Assembly: GCA_946415645.1 (NCBI GenBank) | Contig: CAMKTJ010000017.1 | Span: 1-51,570 of the forward strand | Reading direction: 5' to 3' | Origin: an uncultured Prevotellaceae bacterium | GTDB lineage: Bacteria > Bacteroidota > Bacteroidia > Bacteroidales > Bacteroidaceae | Length of the DNA: 51,570 nt | In this document: positions 44,833 through 51,570 of the stretch, in pieces | How the letters are laid out: every line of letters begins with the position of its first letter | Position numbering within the stretch: the first letter of the stretch is position 1 | The notes under the pieces: model-generated | Database searches by the model: none | What the model was told of the DNA's origin: nothing | The model's input: the letters and a program-made list of their open reading frames with translations, nothing else | Made by a program: the position numbers and the translations under genes

Positions 44833-45453
44833 ATGGCATACATTCTTATATTTATCACAGCAATATTCGTAAACAATATTGTCCTGTCACAGTTCCTGGG
44901 TATCTGTCCCTTCCTTGGCGTAAGCAAGAAGGTTGACTCTGCCATTGGTATGGGAGCTGCCGTTGCCTTTGTTTTGACGCTGGCTACTATTGTTACCTAC
45001 GTCATTCAGAAGTATGTGCTGGAAGCCTTCGGACTGGAATACCTCCAGACCATAGCTTTCATTCTGGTTATTGCCGCTTTGGTTCAGATGGTTGAGATAA
45101 TCCTTAAGAAGTCAGCCCCTGCTCTTTATCAGGCATTGGGTGTCTTCCTGCCCCTTATCACCACTAACTGCTGTATCCTTGGTGTGGCTATTCTGGTTGC
45201 CAACGGCACTTATGCAGCACAGGGTCTTGAGCCCAACCTGCTTACCGGTGTTGTCTTTGCTGTCAGCACAGCCATTGGCTTTGCCCTGGCACTGATAGTT
45301 TTTGCCGGCATACGCGAGCACCTCAGCATGATGAACATCCCCAAGGGTATGCAGGGTATGAGCATAGCTTTGGTTACTGCTGGTCTGCTGGCCATGGCGT
45401 TTATGGGCTTCAGCGGCGTAGATAACGGTCTGAAGGCATTGTTTGGCTTATAA
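44833..45453 (+). CDS. rnfA: Rnf complex subunit A
   Basis: This 206-residue integral membrane subunit has about six helices. Family blocks are NNIVLSQFLGICPFLGVS with the Fe-S ligand Cys, LPLITTNCCILGVA with the second, and the C-terminal GMQGMSIALVTAGLLAMAFMGF. It completes the rnfBCDGEA set, so a functional Na+- or H+-translocating ferredoxin:NAD oxidoreductase is likely. No terminator follows before galE. Confidence 0.97.
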   Translation: MAYILIFITAIFVNNIVLSQFLGICPFLGVSKKVDSAIGMGAAVAFVLTLATIVTYVIQKYVLEAFGLEYLQTIAFILVIAALVQMVEIILKKSAPALYQALGVFLPLITTNCCILGVAILVANGTYAAQGLEPNLLTGVVFAVSTAIGFALALIVFAGIREHLSMMNIPKGMQGMSIALVTAGLLAMAFMGFSGVDNGLKALFGL

Positions 45454-45517
45454 GAATACCAGAACTTATAGGAGTAATAATAGCAAATTAAGTATTAACA
45501 ATAAGATTATAACTGAA

Positions 45518-46534
45518 ATGAACATTCTATTAACTGGTGGCGCAGGATACATAGGGAGCCACACCCTTATTGAGTTAGACAAGGCTGGTCATAGCGTAGT
45601 AGTAGTAGATAACTTCTATAATTCTCAACCCGAGGCAATCCGTCGTGTAGAGAAGATTATCGGTCACAAGGTAACACTTATAGAAGCAGATATCCGTGAC
45701 CGTGCCGCTATGGACAAGGTTTTCACAGAGCACAAGATTGATGCAGTGATTAACTTTGCCGGTCTGAAGGCAGTAGGCGAGTCTGTAGAGAAGCCTCTGA
45801 TGTACTACGAGACAAATATGAATGGAGTCTTCGTGCTGGTTGACGTAATGCGTCAGCATGGCTGCAAGAATATTATCTTCTCTTCTAGCGCCACAGTTTA
45901 CGGAGACCCTGCTATTATTCCTATAACAGAAGAATGTCCCAAGGGTCAGTGCACCAACCCCTACGGATGGACTAAGTCTATGTTGGAGCAGGTGCTGACG
46001 GATATCCAGAAGGCAGATCCCGAGTGGAATGTTGTCCTGCTGCGTTATTTCAACCCCATTGGTGCTCATGAGTCAGGTCTGATTGGCGAGAACCCCAACG
46101 GTATCCCCAACAACCTGATGCCCTATATTACCCAGACAGCTATCGGTAAGCGTAAGGAGCTGGGCGTCTTTGGCGACGACTATGATACACCAGACGGAAC
46201 GGGTGTCCGTGATTACATCCATGTAGTGGATTTGGCCAGCGGCCATGTATGCGCCCTGAAGGCTATTCAGGAGAACAAGGGCCTTGCCGTTTACAACCTG
46301 GGCACAGGACACGGCTATTCTGTGCTGGATGTTGTAAAGGCATTCGAGAAAGCCAATGGCCTGAAGGTTCCCTACGTCATCAAACCTCGTCGTCCGGGTG
46401 ATATTGCAACCTGCTACTGCAATCCCGCAAAGGCCAAGAGGGAGTTAGGCTGGGAGGCCAAGTACGGCATCGAGGAGATGTGTCGTGATTCTTGGAACTT
46501 CCAGAAGAACAATCCTAACGGATATGAAGTGTAA
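45518..46534 (+). CDS. galE: UDP-glucose 4-epimerase
   Basis: This 338-residue short-chain dehydrogenase-type epimerase interconverts UDP-glucose and UDP-galactose. NAD motif TGGAGYIGS (6-14), catalytic Ser in SSSATVYG, and Tyr-Lys in YGWTKSM. The start at 45518 is chosen for the family N-terminus MNILLTGGAGYIG; an upstream in-frame ATG (45443) overlaps rnfA. It is 64 bp after rnfA with no clear promoter, so read-through from the rnf operon is possible. It would supply UDP-galactose for surface glycans. Confidence 0.96.
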   Translation: MNILLTGGAGYIGSHTLIELDKAGHSVVVVDNFYNSQPEAIRRVEKIIGHKVTLIEADIRDRAAMDKVFTEHKIDAVINFAGLKAVGESVEKPLMYYETNMNGVFVLVDVMRQHGCKNIIFSSSATVYGDPAIIPITEECPKGQCTNPYGWTKSMLEQVLTDIQKADPEWNVVLLRYFNPIGAHESGLIGENPNGIPNNLMPYITQTAIGKRKELGVFGDDYDTPDGTGVRDYIHVVDLASGHVCALKAIQENKGLAVYNLGTGHGYSVLDVVKAFEKANGLKVPYVIKPRRPGDIATCYCNPAKAKRELGWEAKYGIEEMCRDSWNFQKNNPNGYEV

Positions 46535-46559
46535 AGATAAAACCTTATATCAATATTTT

Positions 46560-49500
46560 ATGAAGAGTATTTTTATTTCAGTATTTCTGGCCGCATTTGT
46601 TACTTTTGTGGCAAAAGCTGAGTCAGTGACCAAGTCCGAGGCTTATAGCACAGCTCAGCAGTATATGTTTGCCAAAGGTAAGATTATTAGCCAGAGTAAA
46701 ACGCCTTTCCGCTCTGTCAGAAAAGTCAACGGACAGCCAGAGAGTGCATACTATTATGTATTCAATGCCGATGGCGGAAACGGTTATGTAATTGTCTCTG
46801 GTGACGACCGTACACCTGAGATTCTGGGCTATGTAGATAAGGGGTCTTTTGATCCCGACAACATCCCGGAAAACATGAAGTCATGGCTTCAGTTGTATGC
46901 AGACCAGATTAAGTTCCTTGCAGACAACAACATTACCGTAAACAAGAATGCTGTCCGTGCAAGGGCAAGGTCTCAGGCTACCCGTCGTAGTGTGCCGGAA
47001 TTGCTGACTACCCGTTGGAATCAGGGACAACCTTATAATATTACCTGTCCCGACTATTATCTTGAGGATGACACAAAAGAGCAGACCCCTCTTCCTCGTA
47101 GGAGTGGTCCTGCAACCGGTTGTACGGCTACTGCCATGGCTCAGGTGATGAATTTCTACAGGTATCCTAATGCCACCAAGAATGTGATTCCCGGATACAG
47201 TATTACATACACATCCAAGACCAACGGTTCCAGAGCTACTGTCTCTCAGAAGGCTATTCCCAAGGGTACTGTCATTGACTGGGATAATATGCAGGACAGG
47301 TATAGTTGGAATAACGGTCATGTTGCCAATGCTCAGGACTCTGCCGTAGCCAATCTGATGCACATGTGTGGTCAGGCCGTTAATATGCACTATGGCCCAT
47401 CCTCTGGTGCCAACTTCAGTGCCGAGGCCTACATCAAGTACTTTGGCTTCGACAACAGCTGCTATGTAGGCGAGCGTGGCGACTATAGCATCGATGACTG
47501 GTTTGATATGATTTACAACGAGATCTCTCAGGGTTATCCTGTACTCTTCTCCGGTTTCTCTTCAGGTGGCGGTCATGCTTTTGTGTTGGACGGCTTTGAT
47601 GGTGACAACCTCTTCCATGTTAACTGGGGATGGGGTGGCGGTAGCAACGGTTGGTTCCTGGTTGGTATCCTTAATCCTGGTGACAACAGCGGTATTGGTG
47701 CCAGCAGCAGTAGCGACGGCTATAGCATGGGCCAGCGTGCGCTCTTCAACCTGCGTCTTCCTGACTATGATAATTATGACACCTATCTGTCTATCAAGGA
47801 TGTGAGTGTTTCAGGTACCTCCATCAGAGCAACCTTCGAGAACAAGACAGGTGCCACCGGTAGTTTCCATACAGGTATCGTCAGAATAGCTGATGATGGT
47901 ACAATAGCTCTCGTAGGCAGTCCGCAAAGCAGCTCCAATATGTCTAACAATACATCTGTTTCCAAGACATTCCCCATCAAGGGCAAGTTGCCTGAAGGTA
48001 CCTACCAGCTTTCTCCTGCCAGCAAGGCAATCAGAAATACCGAATGGCGTCCTAAGTATAATATGCGCAGTCAGTATGTAGAAGCTGTGGTTGATGCAAA
48101 CGGTAATGTTACCCTTACCCCTTATAATATCTCTGCTGGGTCTTCTATCAGCATAGACACCATCACCTTCCCTGGCACACGCGTTGTAGGTAAGGAACAG
48201 GAGGTGAAGGTAACGTTCCGCAACAATGGCAATGAGTACTTCAAGGAAGTGCATATGTTTGCCAGCCAGACACAACAGAAGATATATACAGACTGCCGCT
48301 CTATTGTTCCGGTCCGCAAGGGCGAAACGGTAGATATATCCTACTTCTTCACGCCAGAGGAGACCGGTACCTACAACCTGTGGTTCTGTACAAGCAGTAG
48401 TGGCAGTGGCGAGGTAGGCCGTGGTACTATCGATATTATTACTGATGCTCAGGCTGAAAAGTCCAACCTTTCTGTCAGCAGTTATACCATTACCAATGCC
48501 GTAAGTAATGTTGTATATGGTAATAAGCTTGTAGGAAAGGCTACTATCAGGAACAATGATTCCAAAGAATATGATGGTTGGATTAAACTGCAGCTTTGGA
48601 ACCAGCCCAATAGCTCAGGTTCTGCATACGGTGGTTCAAGTCATAGCTACGAGGTTAATATCCAGCCGGGTAAGAGTGTCATAGTTGATTTTGATTTCGA
48701 GGGTCTGACAGAGAATAACAAGTATTACCTTGCTGCCAGCTTCATCAACCATACCGGAACCTTTGGTAACAGTGGCGTGTGGGATTTAGGCGGCTGGGAG
48801 GCAAAGCCGGGATTGGATCAATGGAAGGTAGATGGCACACTCACCAGCAAGGCTTGGGCCAATGCAATGACCACACCTGCCAACATCTGTGGTATGTATG
48901 GTGATACCAGCAAGAAGATCTCTCGTCTTGCGCCCAGTGGCCGTAATCCAAACGTTATCTACGCTTTCTCCTCCAGGATGGAAGTTCCCCAGAGACTTGA
49001 CACATCCAATGTGGTAAGTGGTATACATGCTGATAAGATCAGACTTGTTAGTGGCTATCCTTATTTTATTCCTACAAACTTCAAGGCAGACACGGCAACG
49101 TTTGTCTATACATTCCCTGCCGATTTAGAGAAAGAGGTGGCATGGCAGACCATTACAATGCCTTTTGATGTGGATTCTATTGTCAGGGGTGATTTTACCT
49201 ATCAGCTCAATGACACCCTCAACCACTTCTGGATTTATGAGTTTGCCCAGACTGATGAGAATGGTAATCCTGTATTCAAGCCTGCTACCATATTGCATGG
49301 CGGTACACCTTATATTATTGCGTGCGATAAGGTATTCAATGGCAAGACTATTGAGTTCAAGGGCTATAACAAGCCGTTCTTCAAGTCCGGTCTGGGTACG
49401 AATGTAGTCAGCAGTAATACATACAGTCAGTATGGCTATACCTTCCAGCCAACGCTCAAGAATGTCTATGCGCTGAATGATTCCGGTACTGCCTTTGAAT

Positions 49501-49799
49501 ACTCTGCTATCAACAAGTCACTGCCCGCTATGGGTTCTTACTTCACCACCAAGTTGGCAGATGAGGAGAGGCTGGAGCAGATTCTGCTTCCTGCCGTTCC
49601 TGTCAGCCGTTCCAAGTCGGCAGGGTGGGGCGATGTCAACCAAGACCAGCGTATAGATGTCTCAGATATTCAGGCTCTGGCACTGGTACTTGTGCTGAAG
49701 GCTCCCGAAGGCGCAGGTGTTGAGTATGGTGATGTCAATGGCGACGGCAAGATTACCATTGCAGACCTTGTAACACTTATCAATCAAGTCAAAGAATAA
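46560..49799 (+). CDS. Secreted C10 family cysteine protease with C-terminal dockerin-like repeats
   Basis: This 1079-residue protein is of the streptopain/interpain A type. Signal peptide (MKSIFISVFLAAFVTFVAKA), C10 prodomain (about 22-140), protease domain (about 145-410) with C188 in GPATGCTATA and H339 in GGGHAFVLDGF, and the HVNWGWGG block. Several beta-sandwich domains follow (about 415-1000). The tail (about 1020-1079) has two EF-hand-like segments, GDVNQDQRIDVSDIQAL and GDVNGDGKITIADLVTLI, as in type I dockerins. The ATG at 46560 fits the signal peptide; earlier ATGs (46485, 46524) overlap or lie close to galE. A terminator follows at 49814. Confidence 0.92.
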   Translation: MKSIFISVFLAAFVTFVAKAESVTKSEAYSTAQQYMFAKGKIISQSKTPFRSVRKVNGQPESAYYYVFNADGGNGYVIVSGDDRTPEILGYVDKGSFDPDNIPENMKSWLQLYADQIKFLADNNITVNKNAVRARARSQATRRSVPELLTTRWNQGQPYNITCPDYYLEDDTKEQTPLPRRSGPATGCTATAMAQVMNFYRYPNATKNVIPGYSITYTSKTNGSRATVSQKAIPKGTVIDWDNMQDRYSWNNGHVANAQDSAVANLMHMCGQAVNMHYGPSSGANFSAEAYIKYFGFDNSCYVGERGDYSIDDWFDMIYNEISQGYPVLFSGFSSGGGHAFVLDGFDGDNLFHVNWGWGGGSNGWFLVGILNPGDNSGIGASSSSDGYSMGQRALFNLRLPDYDNYDTYLSIKDVSVSGTSIRATFENKTGATGSFHTGIVRIADDGTIALVGSPQSSSNMSNNTSVSKTFPIKGKLPEGTYQLSPASKAIRNTEWRPKYNMRSQYVEAVVDANGNVTLTPYNISAGSSISIDTITFPGTRVVGKEQEVKVTFRNNGNEYFKEVHMFASQTQQKIYTDCRSIVPVRKGETVDISYFFTPEETGTYNLWFCTSSSGSGEVGRGTIDIITDAQAEKSNLSVSSYTITNAVSNVVYGNKLVGKATIRNNDSKEYDGWIKLQLWNQPNSSGSAYGGSSHSYEVNIQPGKSVIVDFDFEGLTENNKYYLAASFINHTGTFGNSGVWDLGGWEAKPGLDQWKVDGTLTSKAWANAMTTPANICGMYGDTSKKISRLAPSGRNPNVIYAFSSRMEVPQRLDTSNVVSGIHADKIRLVSGYPYFIPTNFKADTATFVYTFPADLEKEVAWQTITMPFDVDSIVRGDFTYQLNDTLNHFWIYEFAQTDENGNPVFKPATILHGGTPYIIACDKVFNGKTIEFKGYNKPFFKSGLGTNVVSSNTYSQYGYTFQPTLKNVYALNDSGTAFEYSAINKSLPAMGSYFTTKLADEERLEQILLPAVPVSRSKSAGWGDVNQDQRIDVSDIQALALVLVLKAPEGAGVEYGDVNGDGKITIADLVTLINQVKE

Positions 49800-49813
49800 T
49801 CATCCATCATTAT

Positions 49814-49847
49814 AGACCCCTCCGTATATCAGGGAGGGGTCTTTTTC
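49814..49847 (+). terminator. Intrinsic terminator of the C10 protease gene
   Basis: AGACCCCTCC (49814-49823) pairs with GGAGGGGTCT (49833-49842) around a 9-nt loop, followed by a T-rich tract. Confidence 0.88.
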
Positions 49848-49864
49848 TTTTTTCTTCACGCTAT

Positions 49865-50266
49865 ATGAACAGATATCTTATTCTCATATCTATCCTCCTT
49901 CTTGGCCTTACAGCCTGCAAAAGGCAGACCTTAGAAGAGCGTATTCAGGCAGAGGCCGCATTGTTCACCCAGAAGAACTGCCCCAAGCAGGTAGATAAGT
50001 TTACGGTTATGGACAGCTGTGTCTTCAGCATCCCCGAACGTACCTATTATTATAACTATACTGTCAAGGGCGATCTGGATGTTGACTCAATCTATACCCA
50101 GGATCTCTATGAAGCCTTCCGCCAGGATCTGCTCTCTGGTATCAAGGGTAGCATAACACTTAAGGCATGCAAGGATGCAGGCGTAAGCTTCTGCTACCGG
50201 TACTATAGTGATCGCAGTGGCAAGCTGCTGATGATGCAGAAGTTCACCAAGAAAGATTATAGATAA
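49865..50266 (+). CDS. Small lipoprotein of unknown function
   Basis: This 133-residue protein has a lipoprotein signal (LILISILLLGLTAC, Cys at residue 18). A short basic segment and a mixed alpha/beta domain follow, with ERTYYYNYTVKGDLDVDSI and ALKAC/CYRYY-like Cys residues (three after the lipid Cys). I do not recognise a family. It comes after the C10 protease terminator; no TAnnTTTG box is visible in the 17 bp between, so its promoter is unclear. Confidence 0.75.
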   Translation: MNRYLILISILLLGLTACKRQTLEERIQAEAALFTQKNCPKQVDKFTVMDSCVFSIPERTYYYNYTVKGDLDVDSIYTQDLYEAFRQDLLSGIKGSITLKACKDAGVSFCYRYYSDRSGKLLMMQKFTKKDYR

Positions 50267-50301
50267 CGAAAACCGATAACGTCTCTAAATCGTTATGATT
50301 C

Positions 50302-50317
50302 CTTGACATGCGTCAAG
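50302..50317. other. Small palindromic hairpin after the lipoprotein gene
   Basis: CTTGAC (50302-50307), loop ATGC, GTCAAG (50312-50317). There is no T-run, so it is not a typical intrinsic terminator. It could be a protein-binding palindrome or a mRNA 3' end structure. Confidence 0.4.
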
Positions 50318-50366
50318 AAACTAAGTATCAAACTTATATTCCGAATCTCAGATTCACTCTGTTTGT

Positions 50367-50385
50367 TACTTTTGAAGTATCTTTG
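50367..50385 (+). promoter_or_regulatory. Two overlapping -7 boxes upstream of the winged-helix gene
   Basis: TACTTTTG (50367-50374) and TATCTTTG (50378-50385) both match TAnnTTTG, 11 bp apart. The second gives a leader of about 45 nt to the ATG at 50435. Neither has an ideal -33 element. Confidence 0.5.
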
Positions 50386-50434
50386 CCACGAGTAAAATAA
50401 TTTATTCATCAACATTATTAAACAAAGTATAGGT

Positions 50435-50635
50435 ATGACTGAAACAGTAGGTACACTTGCAGGTGCTGTTTGGACAGCACTGAACGAGAATGGAGCCTTG
50501 GCTACCAAGGATGTCAAGAAGGCTGCTGGCCTCAAGAGCGATAAGGAGCTTTACCTGGCTATGGGTTGGCTGCTTCGTGAGGACAAACTGAATGTTGCTG
50601 AAGATGGCAAGACAATTACACTTTCTTTGAAGTAA
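50435..50635 (+). CDS. Winged helix-turn-helix protein (DUF2582-like)
   Basis: This 66-residue protein resembles the small DUF2582 winged-helix family: GTLAGAVWTALNENG, then TKDVKKAAGLKSDKELYLAMGWLLRE (the helix-turn-helix part) and a C-terminal wing. It has no other domain. It may bind nucleic acid or act as an adaptor, but no target is known. It is monocistronic, with tandem -7 boxes before it and a strong terminator after it. Confidence 0.85.
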   Translation: MTETVGTLAGAVWTALNENGALATKDVKKAAGLKSDKELYLAMGWLLREDKLNVAEDGKTITLSLK

Positions 50636-50662
50636 GAAAGTTCACTTTAATCTAGAAAAACG

Positions 50663-50696
50663 AAGGCTCTCAGTAATTTGAGAGCCTTTGTTTTTT
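50663..50696. terminator. Bidirectional intrinsic terminator (winged-helix gene / pncC)
   Basis: AAGGCTCTCA (50663-50672) and TGAGAGCCTT (50679-50688) form a 10-bp stem with a 6-nt loop, followed by TTGTTTTTT. An A-run before the stem gives a T-run for the minus strand too, so it can also end the pncC transcript. Confidence 0.88.
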
Positions 50697-50701
50697 ATAG
50701 C

Positions 50702-50729
50702 GGTTAGTGGTTAGCGGTTAGTGGTTAGC
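50702..50729. repeat. Four GGTTAGY heptamers at the pncC 3' end
   Basis: GGTTAGT, GGTTAGC, GGTTAGT and GGTTAGC fill 50702-50729. The minus strand of this run encodes the pncC C-terminal residues TLTTNR and the stop codon (50711-50713). Confidence 0.85.
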
Positions 50730-51184
50730 GTGTTGAGTAGGCCTGTCAGCGCTTGCTGGATAGCATTGCGCGTGTTTGTTTCACGGTCAATGTTCTGGGT
50801 CAGACATTTGGTGTGGACGTTGTCTGGTGTTCCCCAGGCTATCCAGATGGTTCCTGATGGAATGCCGTTGCATCCTTCGCCTGCATAGCCTGTACTGGCA
50901 ATGGCATAGTCGGTGCCGAACATTTGACAAGCTCCACGCACCATCTGGCGTACTACAGGCTCACTTACCACATCATACTGTGCTATGTCTTCTGCGCTCA
51001 CGCCCAGGAACTGCTCCTTCAGGCGGTCCTGGTAAGCTACCAGTCCGCCTTGGAAGTAGTCAGAAGAGCCTGCTACCTTGGTAATCTCGCTGGCAATGCC
51101 ACCGCTGGTGCAGCTTTCTGCTGTAGAGAGCGTCAGCCCCCGTTCCACCATCCGTTTCTGAATCTCACTAACTGTTTTGTTCAT
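50711..51184 (-). CDS. pncC: CinA C-terminal domain amidase (nicotinamide-nucleotide amidohydrolase)
   Basis: This 157-residue single-domain CinA family protein (the MocF-like N-terminal domain is absent) should deamidate NMN to nicotinate mononucleotide in NAD recycling. Family blocks are TAESCTSGGIASEITKVAGSS, GGLVAYQDRLKEQFLGV, VVSEPVVRQMV and AIASTGYAGE, which normally reads TGIAGP; here it is TGYAGE. The last residues come from a heptamer repeat, so the native C-terminus may have been shortened or replaced. It starts 21 bp after the Gfo/Idh/MocA gene on the same strand. Confidence 0.9.
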   Translation of the reverse strand: MNKTVSEIQKRMVERGLTLSTAESCTSGGIASEITKVAGSSDYFQGGLVAYQDRLKEQFLGVSAEDIAQYDVVSEPVVRQMVRGACQMFGTDYAIASTGYAGEGCNGIPSGTIWIAWGTPDNVHTKCLTQNIDRETNTRNAIQQALTGLLNTLTTNR

Positions 51185-51205
51185 TATATAATAATGTAAT
51201 CTGAA

Positions 51206-51570
51206 TTATCCGCGACGTTCCAGATAAGGAAGCGTGTACGGACGTCTGTAATCGTAATAGTACAGGCGGTGAGCAAATGCCTCCTTGTCGTCTCCGAAGC
51301 TTAGCGTAGCAGGATTCCAGTGTACAGGTCGCTTCAGCTCACGAGCTATGTTGAAGATACAGCATAGCGTATTGGTGCTGCAACCGTACTCAACTGGTGC
51401 GATGGGATCTTTGTGCTCGCGTATGGCATCTATGAAGTTCTGCATGTGCGGGGCACTCACCTCATATTGTCCTGCTGCTATTGTCTCCTGCTGTTTCTTC
51501 AGCTGTTTGCTGTCAGAACACTCTATGTATCCGCGAGCCACCTTCAGCCATCCCTTATCGCCAATGAACT
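51206..51570 (-). CDS. Gfo/Idh/MocA family oxidoreductase, 3' part only
   Basis: Only the last 120 codons are visible; the frame runs off the window's right edge. The visible part (FIGDKGWLKVARGYIEC, then HMQNFIDAIREHKDPIAPVEYGCSTNTLCCIFNIA and LKRPVHWNPATLSF) matches the C-terminal domain of Gfo/Idh/MocA NAD(P)-dependent sugar dehydrogenases. Bacteroidetes versions often carry a Tat or lipoprotein signal, but that end cannot be seen. Substrate unknown. Confidence 0.85.
   Translation of the reverse strand, partial: FIGDKGWLKVARGYIECSDSKQLKKQQETIAAGQYEVSAPHMQNFIDAIREHKDPIAPVEYGCSTNTLCCIFNIARELKRPVHWNPATLSFGDDKEAFAHRLYYYDYRRPYTLPYLERRG

Noticed and set aside
46485..46559. Extended N-terminus of the C10 protease
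   Set aside because: It overlaps galE and would bury the signal peptide that starts at 46560.
1..51570. CRISPR array, prophage, insertion sequence or integrative element
   Set aside because: No regular spacer-repeat array, transposase, integrase or phage gene was found; tRNA genes show no adjacent integrase or duplicated 3' end.

Overview
The window looks like a chromosomal segment of a Bacteroidales bacterium, most likely Prevotella or a close relative. The evidence is the repeated promoter pattern TAnnTTTG with a TTG/TTTG element about 20 bp upstream (the Bacteroidetes -7/-33 signature), weak or absent Shine-Dalgarno sequences, and family-typical genes: an HU-like/SPOR protein, DUF4301, the serC-serA-DUF1015 cluster, a C10 (interpain/streptopain-like) protease, a C69 dipeptidase, and an rseC-rnfBCDGEA cluster. 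I see no prophage, insertion sequence, integrase or CRISPR array. The genome-level assignment is inference from gene content only.

Layout. 1-163: two minus-strand tRNAs (Glu, cut by the window edge, and Ser). 164-614: noncoding, with a degenerate array of small hairpins. 615-3240: two genes for a 3-amino-3,6-dideoxy sugar nucleotide, the second a fusion of a GNAT/FemAB-like acyltransferase with a DegT-type aminotransferase. 3237-10424: minus-strand operon relA, S9 peptidase, mutS2. 10541-15290: DUF4301 gene, formate-tetrahydrofolate ligase, Wzx-type flippase. 15308-15581: shared terminator and tRNA-Cys and tRNA-Pro. 15794-19628: serine synthesis operon plus DUF1015 and YigZ. 19629-22950: minus-strand HAD phosphatase, zinc ribbon-FHA protein, HU-SPOR protein, Skp/OmpH-like lipoprotein and a 69-residue membrane protein. 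23008-31828: pepD, a beta-helix lipoprotein, rlmH, nadC, C69 dipeptidase, GH27 alpha-galactosidase. 31916-34416: nudC and a phosphohexomutase (minus). 34567-37177: lepA, a Crp-like regulator, tRNA-Gly. 37234-39698: msrA, a secreted RGG-rich protein, ispE (minus). 39850-46534: rseC, rnfBCDGEA and galE. 46560-50635: C10 protease with dockerin-like tail, a lipoprotein and a small winged-helix protein. 50711-51570: pncC/cinA-type amidase and the 3' part of a Gfo/Idh/MocA oxidoreductase (minus).

Most genes are housekeeping. One-carbon and serine metabolism (fhs, serC, serA), NAD metabolism (nadC, nudC, pncC), the Rnf ion-pumping ferredoxin:NAD oxidoreductase and surface-glycan or nutrient genes (amino sugar pair, flippase, galE, GH27, secreted peptidases) are all represented, without one obvious dedicated accessory system.

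The most unusual signal is in the DNA between genes. At least eight gene borders carry runs of degenerate 7-nt (in one case 8-nt) repeats of differing motif. These supply the stop codons of several genes and, in one case, part of a signal peptide. Other points of note are four hairpin repeats at 276-540 with compensatory stem changes, an HU-SPOR gene whose promoter abuts its GTG start (candidate leaderless mRNA), and a RelA-like protein in which every hydrolase metal ligand has been replaced.
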